NCBI RefSeq assembly: GCF_001544575.2
Contig: NZ_FCNY02000009.1
Span: forward strand, 310,001-374,000
Direction of reading: 5' to 3'
DNA length: 64,000 bases
Origin: Caballeronia cordobensis
GTDB taxonomy: Bacteria > Pseudomonadota > Gammaproteobacteria > Burkholderiales > Burkholderiaceae
Both the position numbers and the translations under genes were made by a program. Shown in pieces: positions 17,289 through 27,353 of the stretch. The first letter of the stretch is position 1, and every line of letters starts with the position of its first letter. The notes under the pieces are model-generated. The model searched no databases and had not been told where the DNA came from. It saw nothing but the letters and a program-made list of their open reading frames with translations.

Positions 17289-18398
17289 ATGAATGCATCC
17301 CCCACGTCCAATCTTGCCGCCAACGAACGACGCATCGCCGCCGACACGCTGCACGCCTACGTGCGCGCGATCTGGGAATCCGCCGGCAGCGCGCCGCGCG
17401 AGGCGGAACTGGTCGCGGATCACCTCGTGATGTCGAATCTGTCGGGCCATGACTCGCACGGCGTCGGGATGATTCCGCGTTACGTCGCGTCGCTCGGCGA
17501 GGGGCAATTGAAGCTCAACACGCACGCCGAGATCGTGCGCGACGCCGGCGCGGTGCTCACCGTCGACGGCCGTAAGGGATTCGGGCAGGTCGTCGCTTAC
17601 GAGGCGATGGAACACGGCATCGAGCGCGCGAAGAAGCTCGGCGTGTGCGCCGTGGGCTTGCGCAACGCGCATCACATCGGGCGCATCGGCCACTGGGCGG
17701 AGCAGTGCGCGAAGGCGGGGCTCGTGTCGTTCCACTTCGTGAACGTGGCGGGCGATCCGCTCGTCGCGCCGTATGGCGGCATCGACCGGCGCTTCGGCAC
17801 GAATCCGTTCTGCGCGGCGTATCCGCGCGCGGGCAAGAGCCCGCTCGTGCTCGACTTCGCGACGGCCGGCATCGCGTACGGCAAGACGCGCGTCGCCTAC
17901 AACAAGGGCGTGAAGGTCGCGCCGGGCATGCTGCTCGATCACGAAGGCAAGCCGACCGTCGAGCCGAAGGTGATGCACGAAGAGCCGTTCGGCTCGCTCA
18001 CCGCGTTCGGCCTGCACAAGGGTTCGGGACTCGCCGCGCTGTGCGAGATTTTCGGCGGGGCGCTGTCGGGCGGCTATACGACGCACGAGAGCACGCTGGA
18101 ACAGTCGAGCGCGATCATCAACTGCATGACCTCGGTGATCGTCGATCCGAACGCGTTCGACGCACCCGCCGCGCAAGCGGAAGCCGAGGCGTTCCTCGAA
18201 TGGATGAAGGCGTCGCCCCGCGCCGAGGGCATCGATGCGATCTACGCGCCGGGCGAGCCGGAAGACGCACGTCGCGCGGACCGCAGCGCGAACGGCATCG
18301 CGATCGACCCGACGACGTGGACGCAAATCCGCGATTCGGCGACCCAATCGGGCATGGCGGAAGCGGACATCGAAAAGTTCGCGAGCGCGCTGAAGTAA
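17289..18398 (+). CDS. Ldh2-family malate/lactate/ureidoglycolate-type dehydrogenase
   Basis: A 369-residue NAD(P)-dependent 2-hydroxyacid dehydrogenase of the Ldh2/MDH2 (YbiC, AllD) superfamily, distinct from the Rossmann-type LDH. Family motifs are SGHDSHGVGMIPRY with the conserved His (H57), GLRNAHHIGRIGHWAE, FGTNPFCAAYP and DFATAGIAYGKTR. The start at ATG 17289 follows GGAGACGAGTGTCGCA. The substrate (malate, lactate, sulfolactate or another) cannot be assigned. Similar palindromes flank the gene on both sides, suggesting specific regulation. Confidence 0.88.
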   Translation: MNASPTSNLAANERRIAADTLHAYVRAIWESAGSAPREAELVADHLVMSNLSGHDSHGVGMIPRYVASLGEGQLKLNTHAEIVRDAGAVLTVDGRKGFGQVVAYEAMEHGIERAKKLGVCAVGLRNAHHIGRIGHWAEQCAKAGLVSFHFVNVAGDPLVAPYGGIDRRFGTNPFCAAYPRAGKSPLVLDFATAGIAYGKTRVAYNKGVKVAPGMLLDHEGKPTVEPKVMHEEPFGSLTAFGLHKGSGLAALCEIFGGALSGGYTTHESTLEQSSAIINCMTSVIVDPNAFDAPAAQAEAEAFLEWMKASPRAEGIDAIYAPGEPEDARRADRSANGIAIDPTTWTQIRDSATQSGMAEADIEKFASALK

Positions 18399-18410
18399 GT
18401 TTCGATGCAG

Positions 18411-18445
18411 GGCGCGGCAAATTGGTCAAGCCAGTTTGCCGCGCC
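18411..18445. terminator. Long hairpin between convergent genes, with embedded operator-like core
   Basis: Arms GGCGCGGCAAATTGG (18411-18425) and CCAGTTTGCCGCGCC (18431-18445) pair over 15 bp with one G-T mismatch and a 5-base loop TCAAG. It lies 13 bases after the dehydrogenase stop and 9 bases before the SDR stop on the other strand. A T-run is absent. The core AATTGGTCAAGCCAGTT matches 14 of 17 bases of the palindrome upstream of the dehydrogenase. Confidence 0.55.
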
Positions 18446-18453
18446 GCGCGCGA

Positions 18454-19350
18454 TTACGCGGTCATGTCCTGCGCGATCCAGTCGATGACCGACGTGCGCT
18501 TCGGATTCCAGCCGAGCACTTCACGCGTGCGCTGGCTGCGCACGCGGCTGTTCGAACCGAGACCGTACGACGCCATCTCGTAGCCCCATTCCTCGATCGC
18601 CTGATCGAGCGGCCAGTCCTCCGGCCCGCGCAGCCCGAGCGCCTTCGCCATGGCGGCGGTCATATCGCGAAACTGCGCTTCGCCGCTCTCGACGAAGTAG
18701 AACGTGCCCGCCGGTGACTTCTCGAGCGCGAGGCGGTAGATCTCGACGACATCGTCGATATGCACGTTCGACCAGATGTTCAGCCCGCGTCCCACATGCC
18801 GCACGATGCCGCTCTTCTTCGCCTGCCGTTCCAGGCGCGGCAGCTGCACGCTCGACGTATCCGGCACGGCGCCGTGCCCGTAGATCAGCGTGTTGCAGAG
18901 CACGGCGGAACGCACGCCGCGCTTCGCGGCGTCCAGCACGAGCTTGTCGATGGCGACGCGCGGCGCCTTGTCGGGCGTCGGTTCCGGCAAATCGTTCTCG
19001 GTGTAGATCTTGTCCGATGCTTCGCCGCCCGACGCGTCGCCGACGATGCTCGACCCGCTCGTGTGCAGAAACGGCTTGTTCGAGCCTTCGAGCGCGGCGA
19101 TCAGCGCCTCGACCGCGCCGCGATGATCGCTGCTCGCCGCGTTGATGACCGCATCGGCGGCGCGCGCTTCGGCGGCCAGCAGGGCGGTGTCGTCCAGACT
19201 GCCGATCACCGGCTCGATATTCAGACGCTTCAGGTCGTCGGCCTGCTCGGCGCGCCGGATCAGCCCGCGCACGCGATGGCCGTCGCGCGCGAGTCCCGCC
19301 GCAATCGATCCGCCGATGAAACCGCCCGCGCCCGTAATGAAAATGTTCAT
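18454..19350 (-). CDS. Extended SDR (NAD-dependent epimerase-like) protein
   Basis: A 298-residue NAD(P)-binding protein from the Met directly before the Rossmann strand (MNIFITGAGGFIGGSIA); an ATG eight codons upstream is also possible. The glycine motif GAGGFIG is intact. The usual YxxxK active site is not seen: the Lys is in RVAIDKLVLDAA with Val at the Tyr position. The protein may therefore be a binding or atypical SDR rather than a standard oxidoreductase. It is divergent from a LysR regulator that probably controls it. Confidence 0.83.
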   Translation of the reverse strand: MNIFITGAGGFIGGSIAAGLARDGHRVRGLIRRAEQADDLKRLNIEPVIGSLDDTALLAAEARAADAVINAASSDHRGAVEALIAALEGSNKPFLHTSGSSIVGDASGGEASDKIYTENDLPEPTPDKAPRVAIDKLVLDAAKRGVRSAVLCNTLIYGHGAVPDTSSVQLPRLERQAKKSGIVRHVGRGLNIWSNVHIDDVVEIYRLALEKSPAGTFYFVESGEAQFRDMTAAMAKALGLRGPEDWPLDQAIEEWGYEMASYGLGSNSRVRSQRTREVLGWNPKRTSVIDWIAQDMTA

Positions 19351-19439
19351 ATTCCTGCTCCGTTGAATGTTCAAACTGCGATGAATGCAGTATGGACCGC
19401 TTCGACTTTCGCAAAAACAGTGATAGTCTCAAATGAAAC

Positions 19440-19454
19440 TTGACTTCGAATCAA
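19440..19454. promoter_or_regulatory. LysR-type inverted repeat in the SDR/lysR intergenic region
   Basis: TTGA (19440-19443), 7-base spacer CTTCGAA, TCAA (19451-19454), containing the T-N11-A spacing of LysR boxes. It ends four bases before the lysR start and could mediate autoregulation and control of the divergent SDR gene. Confidence 0.4.
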
Positions 19455-19458
19455 TAAT

Positions 19459-20358
19459 TTGAAGACCAACACGGATGAACTGCTCGTTTTCGTCACGGTG
19501 ATCGACGCCGGTTCGATGACGGCCGCCGCCGAAATGCTTCAGCAGACGGTATCTGGCGTGAGCCGCACATTGACGCGGCTGGAGAAGAAGCTCGATGCGA
19601 CGCTCGTGCGCCGCACGACGCGCCGTCTGCAACTGACCGACGAAGGCGAGCTTTTTCTCGCGCGCGCCCGTGCCATCCTCGCGGCGATGGAAGATGCCGA
19701 AGAAACGATGGCGCGCCATCGCGAGCGGCCCGCCGGAAGGCTGCGCGTGGACGCGGCCTCGCCGTTCGTGCTTCACTGCATCGTGCCGCACGTGCAGGCG
19801 TTCGCGGCGCTGTATCCGGAGATCACGCTGGAATTGACGAGCAACGAGCGCATCGTGGACTTGCTGGAGCAGCGCGTGGATATCGCCATTCGCATCGGCG
19901 CGCTCCAGGATTCGACGCTGCGCGCCCGCGCGCTCGGCAGCAGCCGTCTGCGCGTGCTGGCGAGTCCCGCTTATCTCGCGGAACACGGCGAGCCGCGCGA
20001 CATCGACGAACTGATGCGCGCGCGCCTGATCGGTTTCACCGCGCCCGAAAGTCTCAACGACTGGCCGCTCGCCGACACGCGCGACGGCCGCGGCGCGTCG
20101 TTCGTGTCGATCCGCCCGGCGATCGCGGCATCGAGCGGCGAGACGATACGGCAGCTTGCACTCGATGGCGGCGGCATTGCCTGCCTCGCCGAGTTCATGA
20201 CCGCCGCCGACGTGCGCGCGGGCCGCTTGCGCACGATACTCGACGACATCCTCGAAGACGTGCGCCAGCCGGTCAACGCGGTGTATTACCAGAGCGAATC
20301 GATGGCGGTCCGCTCGCGCGCATTTCTCGATTTCCTCGCGAGCAGGCTCGAACTCTGA
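19459..20358 (+). CDS. LysR-family transcriptional regulator
   Basis: A 299-residue regulator. The N-terminal winged helix (residues 5-64) is typical: LLVFVTVIDAGSMTAAAEMLQQTVSGVSRTLTRLE. The effector-binding domain follows from about 92. The start is TTG 19459; no in-frame ATG precedes the HTH. It lies divergent to the SDR gene and its stop overlaps the frame of the RidA gene, so it may form a short operon with it. The effector is unknown. Confidence 0.9.
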   Translation: MKTNTDELLVFVTVIDAGSMTAAAEMLQQTVSGVSRTLTRLEKKLDATLVRRTTRRLQLTDEGELFLARARAILAAMEDAEETMARHRERPAGRLRVDAASPFVLHCIVPHVQAFAALYPEITLELTSNERIVDLLEQRVDIAIRIGALQDSTLRARALGSSRLRVLASPAYLAEHGEPRDIDELMRARLIGFTAPESLNDWPLADTRDGRGASFVSIRPAIAASSGETIRQLALDGGGIACLAEFMTAADVRAGRLRTILDDILEDVRQPVNAVYYQSESMAVRSRAFLDFLASRLEL

Positions 20359-20402
20359 TGCGCGCTGCCCGCCGATTCAACCCAACCCACCCGAACCCGA
20401 CC

Positions 20403-20795
20403 ATGCCACCGATCGAAACCATCACCGCGCCCGGCCTGCCCATTCCCGCCGGCCACTACAGCCACGCTACGCGCGCGGGCAACCTCGTCTGCGTCTCCGG
20501 TCAGTTGCCGGTCCGCCCCGACGGCACGCATACCGGCGACCTGCCGTTCGAAGCGCAGGCCGAGCAGACGCTGTCGAACCTGCGAACCGTGCTCGAAGCG
20601 GCGGGCGCGGGTTTTTCGGACTGCATCGAAGTGACGGTGTATCTCGTCGGCGTCGAGCACTGGAAGGCCTTCAACGAGATTTACGCGCGCCACTTCGGCG
20701 CGTGGAAGCCGGCGCGCGCCGTCGTGCCCGTCGGCGCGCTGCACTACGGCTATCTGCTGGAAATTTCCGCGCGCGCCTGGGTCGAGCGCGCGTAG
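20403..20795 (+). CDS. RidA/YjgF-family protein
   Basis: A 130-residue trimeric-barrel protein with RidA hallmarks: GHYSHATRAGNLVCVSGQLPV, the SNLRTVLEAAGAGFSD stretch and the C-terminal ARAVVPVGALHYGYLLEISARAW. RidA enzymes deaminate reactive enamines/imines made by PLP enzymes. The expected catalytic Arg is the one in the ARAVVPV segment. An ATG at 20358 overlapping the LysR stop would add 15 poorly conserved residues. Confidence 0.88.
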   Translation: MPPIETITAPGLPIPAGHYSHATRAGNLVCVSGQLPVRPDGTHTGDLPFEAQAEQTLSNLRTVLEAAGAGFSDCIEVTVYLVGVEHWKAFNEIYARHFGAWKPARAVVPVGALHYGYLLEISARAWVERA

Positions 20796-20798
20796 CCG

Positions 20799-22502
20799 TT
20801 AGGCCAGATCCAGCGGATTCGTCAGGTCGCCGAGTGGCGTCTCGCCATTCGCCGCGAACGCGCGATCCCGCGCCGCGACGCCTTCGAGCGGTGCGAGATC
20901 GTGCACGCGCGAGATGAAGCGCAGGATCGAGTTCGTGTCGTAGACCGTGTGATCGACGTAGCCCTTTTTGGCGAAGGGCGAAATCACGAGCGCCGGAATG
21001 CGCGAGCCGGGACCCCAGCGATCGCCCTTCGGCGGCGACACGTGATCCCACCAGCCGCCGTTTTCGTCGACGGTGACGACGATCACGGTGTTCTGCCACT
21101 GCGGCCCGCGCCGGATGTGCTCGATCACGTTCGAGATATGGCGGTCGCCCGAGGCGATGTCGGCGTACCCCGCGTGCATGTTGAGATTGCCCTGCGGCTT
21201 GTAGAACGTGACGGTCGGCAGGCGGCCTGCATCGATGTCGGCGAGCAGCTTGTTCGTCGATGGATCGTCGCCGAGACCGGCGTCACGCAGATGCTGTGCG
21301 CGCGCGGCCGTACCCGGCGCGAAGTTCGCGAAGTAATTGAACGGCTGATGGTGATACTGAAAATCCGGCACGGCGCCGGTGTCGCGATGCTCCAGCGCAT
21401 ACTGCCAGGCGCCGGAATACCATGCCCAGTCGACGTTCCTCTCCGACAGACGATCGCCGATGGTCGCGTAGGTCTGCGGCGGCAGCACGAGCGCGTTCGA
21501 TCTGTCGGCGAAACGCGGATCGCCGCCTTGCGGGGGCGGCACGTTGCTCGGCTGATACGGCGGAAACATGGTGTTGACCGCGTAGCCGTCGGCGGTGAGC
21601 GCGCCGTCGCGCACGTATTTGGGCGGTCCCTGGAGCGCTGATTGGGGCGAATCCGGCGCGAGCTTCAGGCGCGTGCCCTTGGGGTCGTCGCCCTCGATGA
21701 CCGCGAGCAGCTTCGCCGCCGGTCCGCTCTTCGCATCCGGATAGAAGGGCGCCTGCGCCGAAATCAGGAAGATATGGTTCAGCCACGAGCCGCCGAATGC
21801 CGACATGAAGAAGTTGTCGCAGAGCGTGTATTGCTGCGCCAGCCCCCACAGCCTGAGCGTGTCGGGCGAGTTCCGGTAATGGCCCATGACGAGTCCGCCC
21901 GAATCGCCCCAGGCCGCGAACTGATTGTTGCGGCCGGCGTTGATCTGCATCTGGTTCTGGTAAAAGCGATGCACGAGATCCCGCGTGATGACGGAATTGG
22001 GCAGCGGCGCGCCCTGCGCGTCCATGATCTGAAAGGGCGCGTTGCGCAGACCGGCGATCTGCGGCTCGGTGATCGCGTAGCGCTTGCCGTCGACCTCTTG
22101 CGCCTGCGGCACGAGCCCGCCCCAGATTTTCGGCAGGGTGGGCATGGGCGTGGCGCCGTCGCGATCGAGTTGCACGTAGCGAGAAGCGGGCACCGCCGAC
22201 AGCGGATACTGCACGCCCGGATAGTCGCCGTAGAGATTCGTGAAGCTGCGATTTTCGGCGTAAATCACGACGATGTTCCGCACTTTGGCCGCGAGCGTGC
22301 GATCGAGCGCGAGGTCAGCCGCGGTCTTGGGCGTGGCCGGCTTTTGGTCGAACAGATTGCACCCGCCGAGCGACAGGCCTGCGATGCCGACGCCCGCCGC
22401 GAGCAGCCGGCGCCGTGCGGGGTCCGCAGGGGCGTCGCCGGAAGGGGTGTCGTTGTCGTTGCTGGAGGGAAGCTCGTTTTGCGGATGGTCGTGCTCATTC
22501 AT
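20799..22502 (-). CDS. AcpA-type phosphoesterase/acid phosphatase, exported
   Basis: A 567-residue exported phosphoesterase of the phospholipase C/AcpA superfamily. The N-terminus has a twin-arginine-like RRRLLAAGVGIAGLSLGGC that also ends in a lipobox, so it may be a Tat-exported lipoprotein. Active-site segments are IVVIYAENRSFTNLYGDYPG (with the family's E-N-R-S/T-F signature), GSWLNHIFLISA and VTVDENGGWWDHVSPPKGDRWGPGSRIP. The family releases phosphate or hydrolyses phosphodiesters in the periplasm. Single gene; no phosphate box was identified upstream. Confidence 0.87.
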   Translation of the reverse strand: MNEHDHPQNELPSSNDNDTPSGDAPADPARRRLLAAGVGIAGLSLGGCNLFDQKPATPKTAADLALDRTLAAKVRNIVVIYAENRSFTNLYGDYPGVQYPLSAVPASRYVQLDRDGATPMPTLPKIWGGLVPQAQEVDGKRYAITEPQIAGLRNAPFQIMDAQGAPLPNSVITRDLVHRFYQNQMQINAGRNNQFAAWGDSGGLVMGHYRNSPDTLRLWGLAQQYTLCDNFFMSAFGGSWLNHIFLISAQAPFYPDAKSGPAAKLLAVIEGDDPKGTRLKLAPDSPQSALQGPPKYVRDGALTADGYAVNTMFPPYQPSNVPPPQGGDPRFADRSNALVLPPQTYATIGDRLSERNVDWAWYSGAWQYALEHRDTGAVPDFQYHHQPFNYFANFAPGTAARAQHLRDAGLGDDPSTNKLLADIDAGRLPTVTFYKPQGNLNMHAGYADIASGDRHISNVIEHIRRGPQWQNTVIVVTVDENGGWWDHVSPPKGDRWGPGSRIPALVISPFAKKGYVDHTVYDTNSILRFISRVHDLAPLEGVAARDRAFAANGETPLGDLTNPLDLA

Positions 22503-22755
22503 CGCCTGACTCCTCGTGAATAGGCGCACACGCCGATGGCGCGCGCCTGCATGATCGGCACCGAAAGATGACGCGCCTGTACACGGCGCCCCCATTCGAC
22601 CGTCCTGCGGCTGACGGGTCGATTGAGCGGCAATGATGCCGCAACGGCCGGTTGCGTGAAAGCTGGCCGAACGGCATAGGAGAAAAATCAGAACGACGTG
22701 CGACTCGGCCTATGTCTTTTGGCCGACTGGAAACCGCAATGCAGGGTGACTAACA

Positions 22756-23550
22756 TCAACTGAATACGAGCTTAGCTCCGACGAGAACCAGCGTCGCGGC
22801 GAGCACATGGCGCAGCAGCGCTTCCGGCGCCTTGGAGGACAGCATGCTGCCAATGGCAATGCCCGGAATCGAGCCGACGAGAAGCGAAGCGAGCAGCGAC
22901 CAGTCGACCGAGCCGAGCATCCAGTGGCCCGCGCCGGCAATCAGCGTCAGCGGCACGGCGTGCGCCACGTCGGAGCCGACGATGCGCACCGTCGCGAGAC
23001 GCGGATAGAGCAGGAGCAGCACGGTCACGCCGATCGCGCCCGCGCCCACGGAGGTAATGGAGACCAGCATGCCGAGTATCGCGCCGGTCGCAACGGTCCA
23101 GGCGGCGGTGCGCACCGGGTGTTCGGGGCGGCCGTGGCCCTTTTTATAGGCGAAGCGCGCGAGTTGCGGCCGGAAAATCAGCGAGACGGCGGTAATGAGC
23201 AGCGCGGTGCCGAGAATAAGCTGGATGAGCCGCGCGGTGCCTGGCGATGCAATGCCGTGCTCATGCAGGAAATACAGTGTGATGGCGGCGGCCGGCACGC
23301 TGCCCGCCGCGAGACGGCCGGTGATGCGCCAGTCGACCGAGCCCTTGATGCCGTGCACGAGCGTGCCGGCGGTCTTGGTCGCGGCGGCGTACAGCAGGTC
23401 GGTGCCCACTGCCGTCGCGGGGTGAATGCCGAACAGCAGCACGAGCAGCGGCGTCATCAGCGAACCGCCGCCCACGCCCGTCAGGCCGACCAGGAACCCT
23501 ACCGCGAGCCCTGAGGCAGAATAAAGTAAGTCGATATGCGGAAATGACAT
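22756..23550 (-). CDS. TauE/SafE-family membrane permease
   Basis: A 264-residue inner-membrane protein with about eight hydrophobic segments. The two family repeats are seen as GFLVGLTGVGGGSLMTPLLVLLFG (near residue 18) and GILGMLVSITSVGAGAIGVTVLLLLYP-like sequence in the second half. TauE/SafE proteins export sulfite, sulfoacetate or other organosulfonates. No sulfur genes are adjacent, so the substrate is open. It is divergent to the debranching-type glycosidase gene. Confidence 0.87.
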   Translation of the reverse strand: MSFPHIDLLYSASGLAVGFLVGLTGVGGGSLMTPLLVLLFGIHPATAVGTDLLYAAATKTAGTLVHGIKGSVDWRITGRLAAGSVPAAAITLYFLHEHGIASPGTARLIQLILGTALLITAVSLIFRPQLARFAYKKGHGRPEHPVRTAAWTVATGAILGMLVSITSVGAGAIGVTVLLLLYPRLATVRIVGSDVAHAVPLTLIAGAGHWMLGSVDWSLLASLLVGSIPGIAIGSMLSSKAPEALLRHVLAATLVLVGAKLVFS

Positions 23551-23706
23551 TGCGCGCGGAGAACCCGTCAGGCGTGGTTGGGTCGAAAAACCGTCGATGA
23601 TAGCGGGTAAGCGGCTCACTTGCTTCAGGAAGCGCGCGAGAGAGGCATGGGCGCGCATTTGCGGAAGCTTACGAAACACCCTGCAGATCACTTTCAGGAA
23701 GGTGCG

Positions 23707-25956
23707 ATGAATACACAGCAACAGACGCAGGAACAGGTGCAGGAACAGATCCAGCAGTCGCAGGCCAGACTGGCGGACGAAGCGTTCATCCCCACCGAGC
23801 ACGCCAGCATGCCGAGCGAGCGCCAGTTCGTGCTGAAGTCGGGCAACACCTTCGCCGTGTACGACGCGAACGGCGACATCCGCGGCCACGACGACGGACT
23901 TTTCGTCAACGACACGCGCGTGCTCTCGGAACTGGTGCTGACCTTCGGCGGCCGCGCGCCGTCGCTGCTTTCGGGCAGCGTATCGAGCGACAACGCCGTG
24001 TTCACCGCGCACCTGACGAACCGCCCGTTGCCGCCGATCGGCGGGGCGCGCACGCCCGAGGGCGTGATTCACGTCGAGCGCAAGCGCGTGCTGTCGGGGC
24101 ATGTACTGCACGAGAGCATCGTGCTCACGAACTACGGCACCGAGCCCTCCACCGTGCCGCTTTCGATTTCCTTCGCGGCGGACTTCCTGGACATGTTCGA
24201 GGTGCGCGGCGCGACGCGCGGCAAGCGCGGCACTCTGCGGCCGCCGGAGATCGAGAACGGCGAAGTGGTGCTGCGTTATGTCGGACTCGATGAAGTGGAA
24301 CGCACGGCGCGTATCCAGTTCACGCCCGCGCCGGACGTGCTCTCGCCGACGCGCGCGGATTACGCGCTGCATATCCAGTCGGAAACCGCGATCTCCATGT
24401 ATCTGTCGGTGACGGCTGTGACGCACGCCCTGTCAGACGCCAGTGAGGAAAGCAAGCGCAACGCGGCGGAAGCGGCCGAGTGTGCGCCCGAATCAGGCCG
24501 CCCGGCGATTCGCGAGGCGCTCGTCGAGGCGCATCGCCGCATGCGGGACCGGCGCCGCGCCAGCGCGCGCGTGCGCTCGAGCAATCCGCTCTTCAGCGAA
24601 TGGATCGACCGTTCGCTCGCCGACCTGGGCCTGCTCACCACCGATCTCGAAACCGGCCCTTATCCGTACGCAGGCATCCCTTGGTTTTCGACGGCGTTCG
24701 GCCGCGACGCCATCATCACGTCGCTGCAGATGCTCTGGCTGCATCCCACGCTCGCGCGCGGCGTGCTGCGCTTTCTCGCCGCCCATCAGGCGCGAGAGGA
24801 CTCCGCGTTTCGCGATGCCGAAATCGGCAAGATCATGCATGAGACGCGCAAGAGCGAAATGGCCGCGACCGGCGAGGTGCCGTTCGCGCTGTACTACGGC
24901 GGCGTGGACAGCACGCCGCTCTTCATCGTGCTGGCGGGCGCCTACGTGGAGCGTACCGGCGACCGCGAGCTGATCGATGAAATCTGGCCGGCGCTGCAAC
25001 TCGCGGCGCAATGGGTCGCGCGCCATTGCGACAAGAACCCGCACGGCCTGCTCGACTATCAGCGCGCGTCGGAGCACGGTCTCGCGAATCAGGGCTGGAA
25101 GGACAGTCAGGATTCCGTTTTCCACGCGGACGGCAAATTCCCGATCGGGCCGATCGCGCTGGTTGAAGTGCAGGCGTACGCGTCCACCGCGTTTTCCACG
25201 ATGGCGCGCCTCGCCCGCGAGCGTGGCGAAGACGAGCAGGCGGGCGACTACGAGCGGCGCGCGCGGCACATTCGCGAACGCGTGGAGGAGATGTACTGGA
25301 TGCCGGAGATGGACTTTTACGGCATCGCGCTCGACGGCAAGGGCGAACTGTGCCGCGTGCTCTCATCGAACGCGGGGCATCTGCTTGCGTTCGATCTCGT
25401 CGAGCGCAAGCGTGGCGAAGCCGTCGCGCGTCAGCTCGAATCGACGCTCTTTCATACCGGCTGGGGCGTGCGCACGCTGGCCGCGAGCCAGCCGCGCTTC
25501 AATCCGATGTCGTATCACAACGGCTCCGTGTGGCCGCACGACACGGCGCTGTGCGCGCGCGGTCTCGCGCGTTACGGCGAGCGCGGCGCGGCCGTGGGCT
25601 TGCTGCAATCGCTGTTCGAAGCGGCCGTCACCTTCGACATGCGTCTGCCGGAGCTGTTTTGCGGATTCACGCGCCAGCGCGGCGAGCGGCCGATTGCATA
25701 TCCGGTCGCATGCCTGCCGCAAGCCTGGGCGGCGGGTGCGCCTTTCATGGTTCTGGAAGCGTGTCTCGGCGTGACCGTCGACGCCATTAACGACGAAGTG
25801 CGCATCGACCGGCCGCAACTGCCCGAGGGTATCGACTGGCTGGAAATCGGCGATCTGCGCCTCGGCGACAAGATCGCCACGATCACCTTCCGGCGCGTCG
25901 GCGGGCAGGTGATTCCGTCGGTGGACGGCGACGTGCGGGTCGTCGCCGTGCTCTGA
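23707..25956 (+). CDS. Glycogen-debranching-type (amylo-alpha-1,6-glucosidase) protein
   Basis: A 749-residue protein. An N-terminal Gln-rich tail of about 20 residues precedes a beta-sandwich domain (about 35-240, FVLKSGNTFAVYDANGDIRG). The C-terminal (alpha/alpha)6-barrel GDE_C domain (about 300-690) includes PYPYAGIPWFSTAFGRDAIIT, NQGWKDSQDSVFHADG and SYHNGSVWPHDTALCARGL. The acidic residues in GRDA, WKDS and the HDTA region fit a retaining or inverting glycosidase site. AGGAAGG sits seven bases before the ATG. Probably trehalose/glycogen-like alpha-glucan metabolism; the substrate is not proven. Confidence 0.87.
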   Translation: MNTQQQTQEQVQEQIQQSQARLADEAFIPTEHASMPSERQFVLKSGNTFAVYDANGDIRGHDDGLFVNDTRVLSELVLTFGGRAPSLLSGSVSSDNAVFTAHLTNRPLPPIGGARTPEGVIHVERKRVLSGHVLHESIVLTNYGTEPSTVPLSISFAADFLDMFEVRGATRGKRGTLRPPEIENGEVVLRYVGLDEVERTARIQFTPAPDVLSPTRADYALHIQSETAISMYLSVTAVTHALSDASEESKRNAAEAAECAPESGRPAIREALVEAHRRMRDRRRASARVRSSNPLFSEWIDRSLADLGLLTTDLETGPYPYAGIPWFSTAFGRDAIITSLQMLWLHPTLARGVLRFLAAHQAREDSAFRDAEIGKIMHETRKSEMAATGEVPFALYYGGVDSTPLFIVLAGAYVERTGDRELIDEIWPALQLAAQWVARHCDKNPHGLLDYQRASEHGLANQGWKDSQDSVFHADGKFPIGPIALVEVQAYASTAFSTMARLARERGEDEQAGDYERRARHIRERVEEMYWMPEMDFYGIALDGKGELCRVLSSNAGHLLAFDLVERKRGEAVARQLESTLFHTGWGVRTLAASQPRFNPMSYHNGSVWPHDTALCARGLARYGERGAAVGLLQSLFEAAVTFDMRLPELFCGFTRQRGERPIAYPVACLPQAWAAGAPFMVLEACLGVTVDAINDEVRIDRPQLPEGIDWLEIGDLRLGDKIATITFRRVGGQVIPSVDGDVRVVAVL

Positions 25957-25979
25957 AGCGGCGAGCGGTTTAAACCGGC

Positions 25980-27215
<1,236 letters not shown>

Positions 27216-27237
27216 TTATGCCGCAATGCGATAGCGA

Positions 27238-27252
27238 AGATAGGGTCTATCT
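27238..27252. promoter_or_regulatory. Palindrome 1 upstream of pobA
   Basis: Perfect AGATAG (27238-27243), spacer GGT, CTATCT (27247-27252), 77 bp upstream of the pobA start. Candidate operator; the regulator is not in this window. Confidence 0.4.
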
Positions 27253-27266
27253 GTTTTTGAGATAAA

Positions 27267-27281
27267 GGCCCAAAATGGGCC
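27267..27281. promoter_or_regulatory. Palindrome 2 upstream of pobA
   Basis: Perfect GGCCCA (27267-27272), spacer AAA, TGGGCC (27276-27281), 106 bp upstream of the pobA start. It could be an operator or part of the end of the preceding aldo/keto reductase transcription unit. Confidence 0.35.
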
Positions 27282-27353
27282 GAAAACGTCCCGAACTGAG
27301 GGTAAATCCCTACGTTAAGCGGGCGGCGTTGGACGCCGCCCGCGCCTTGACAC

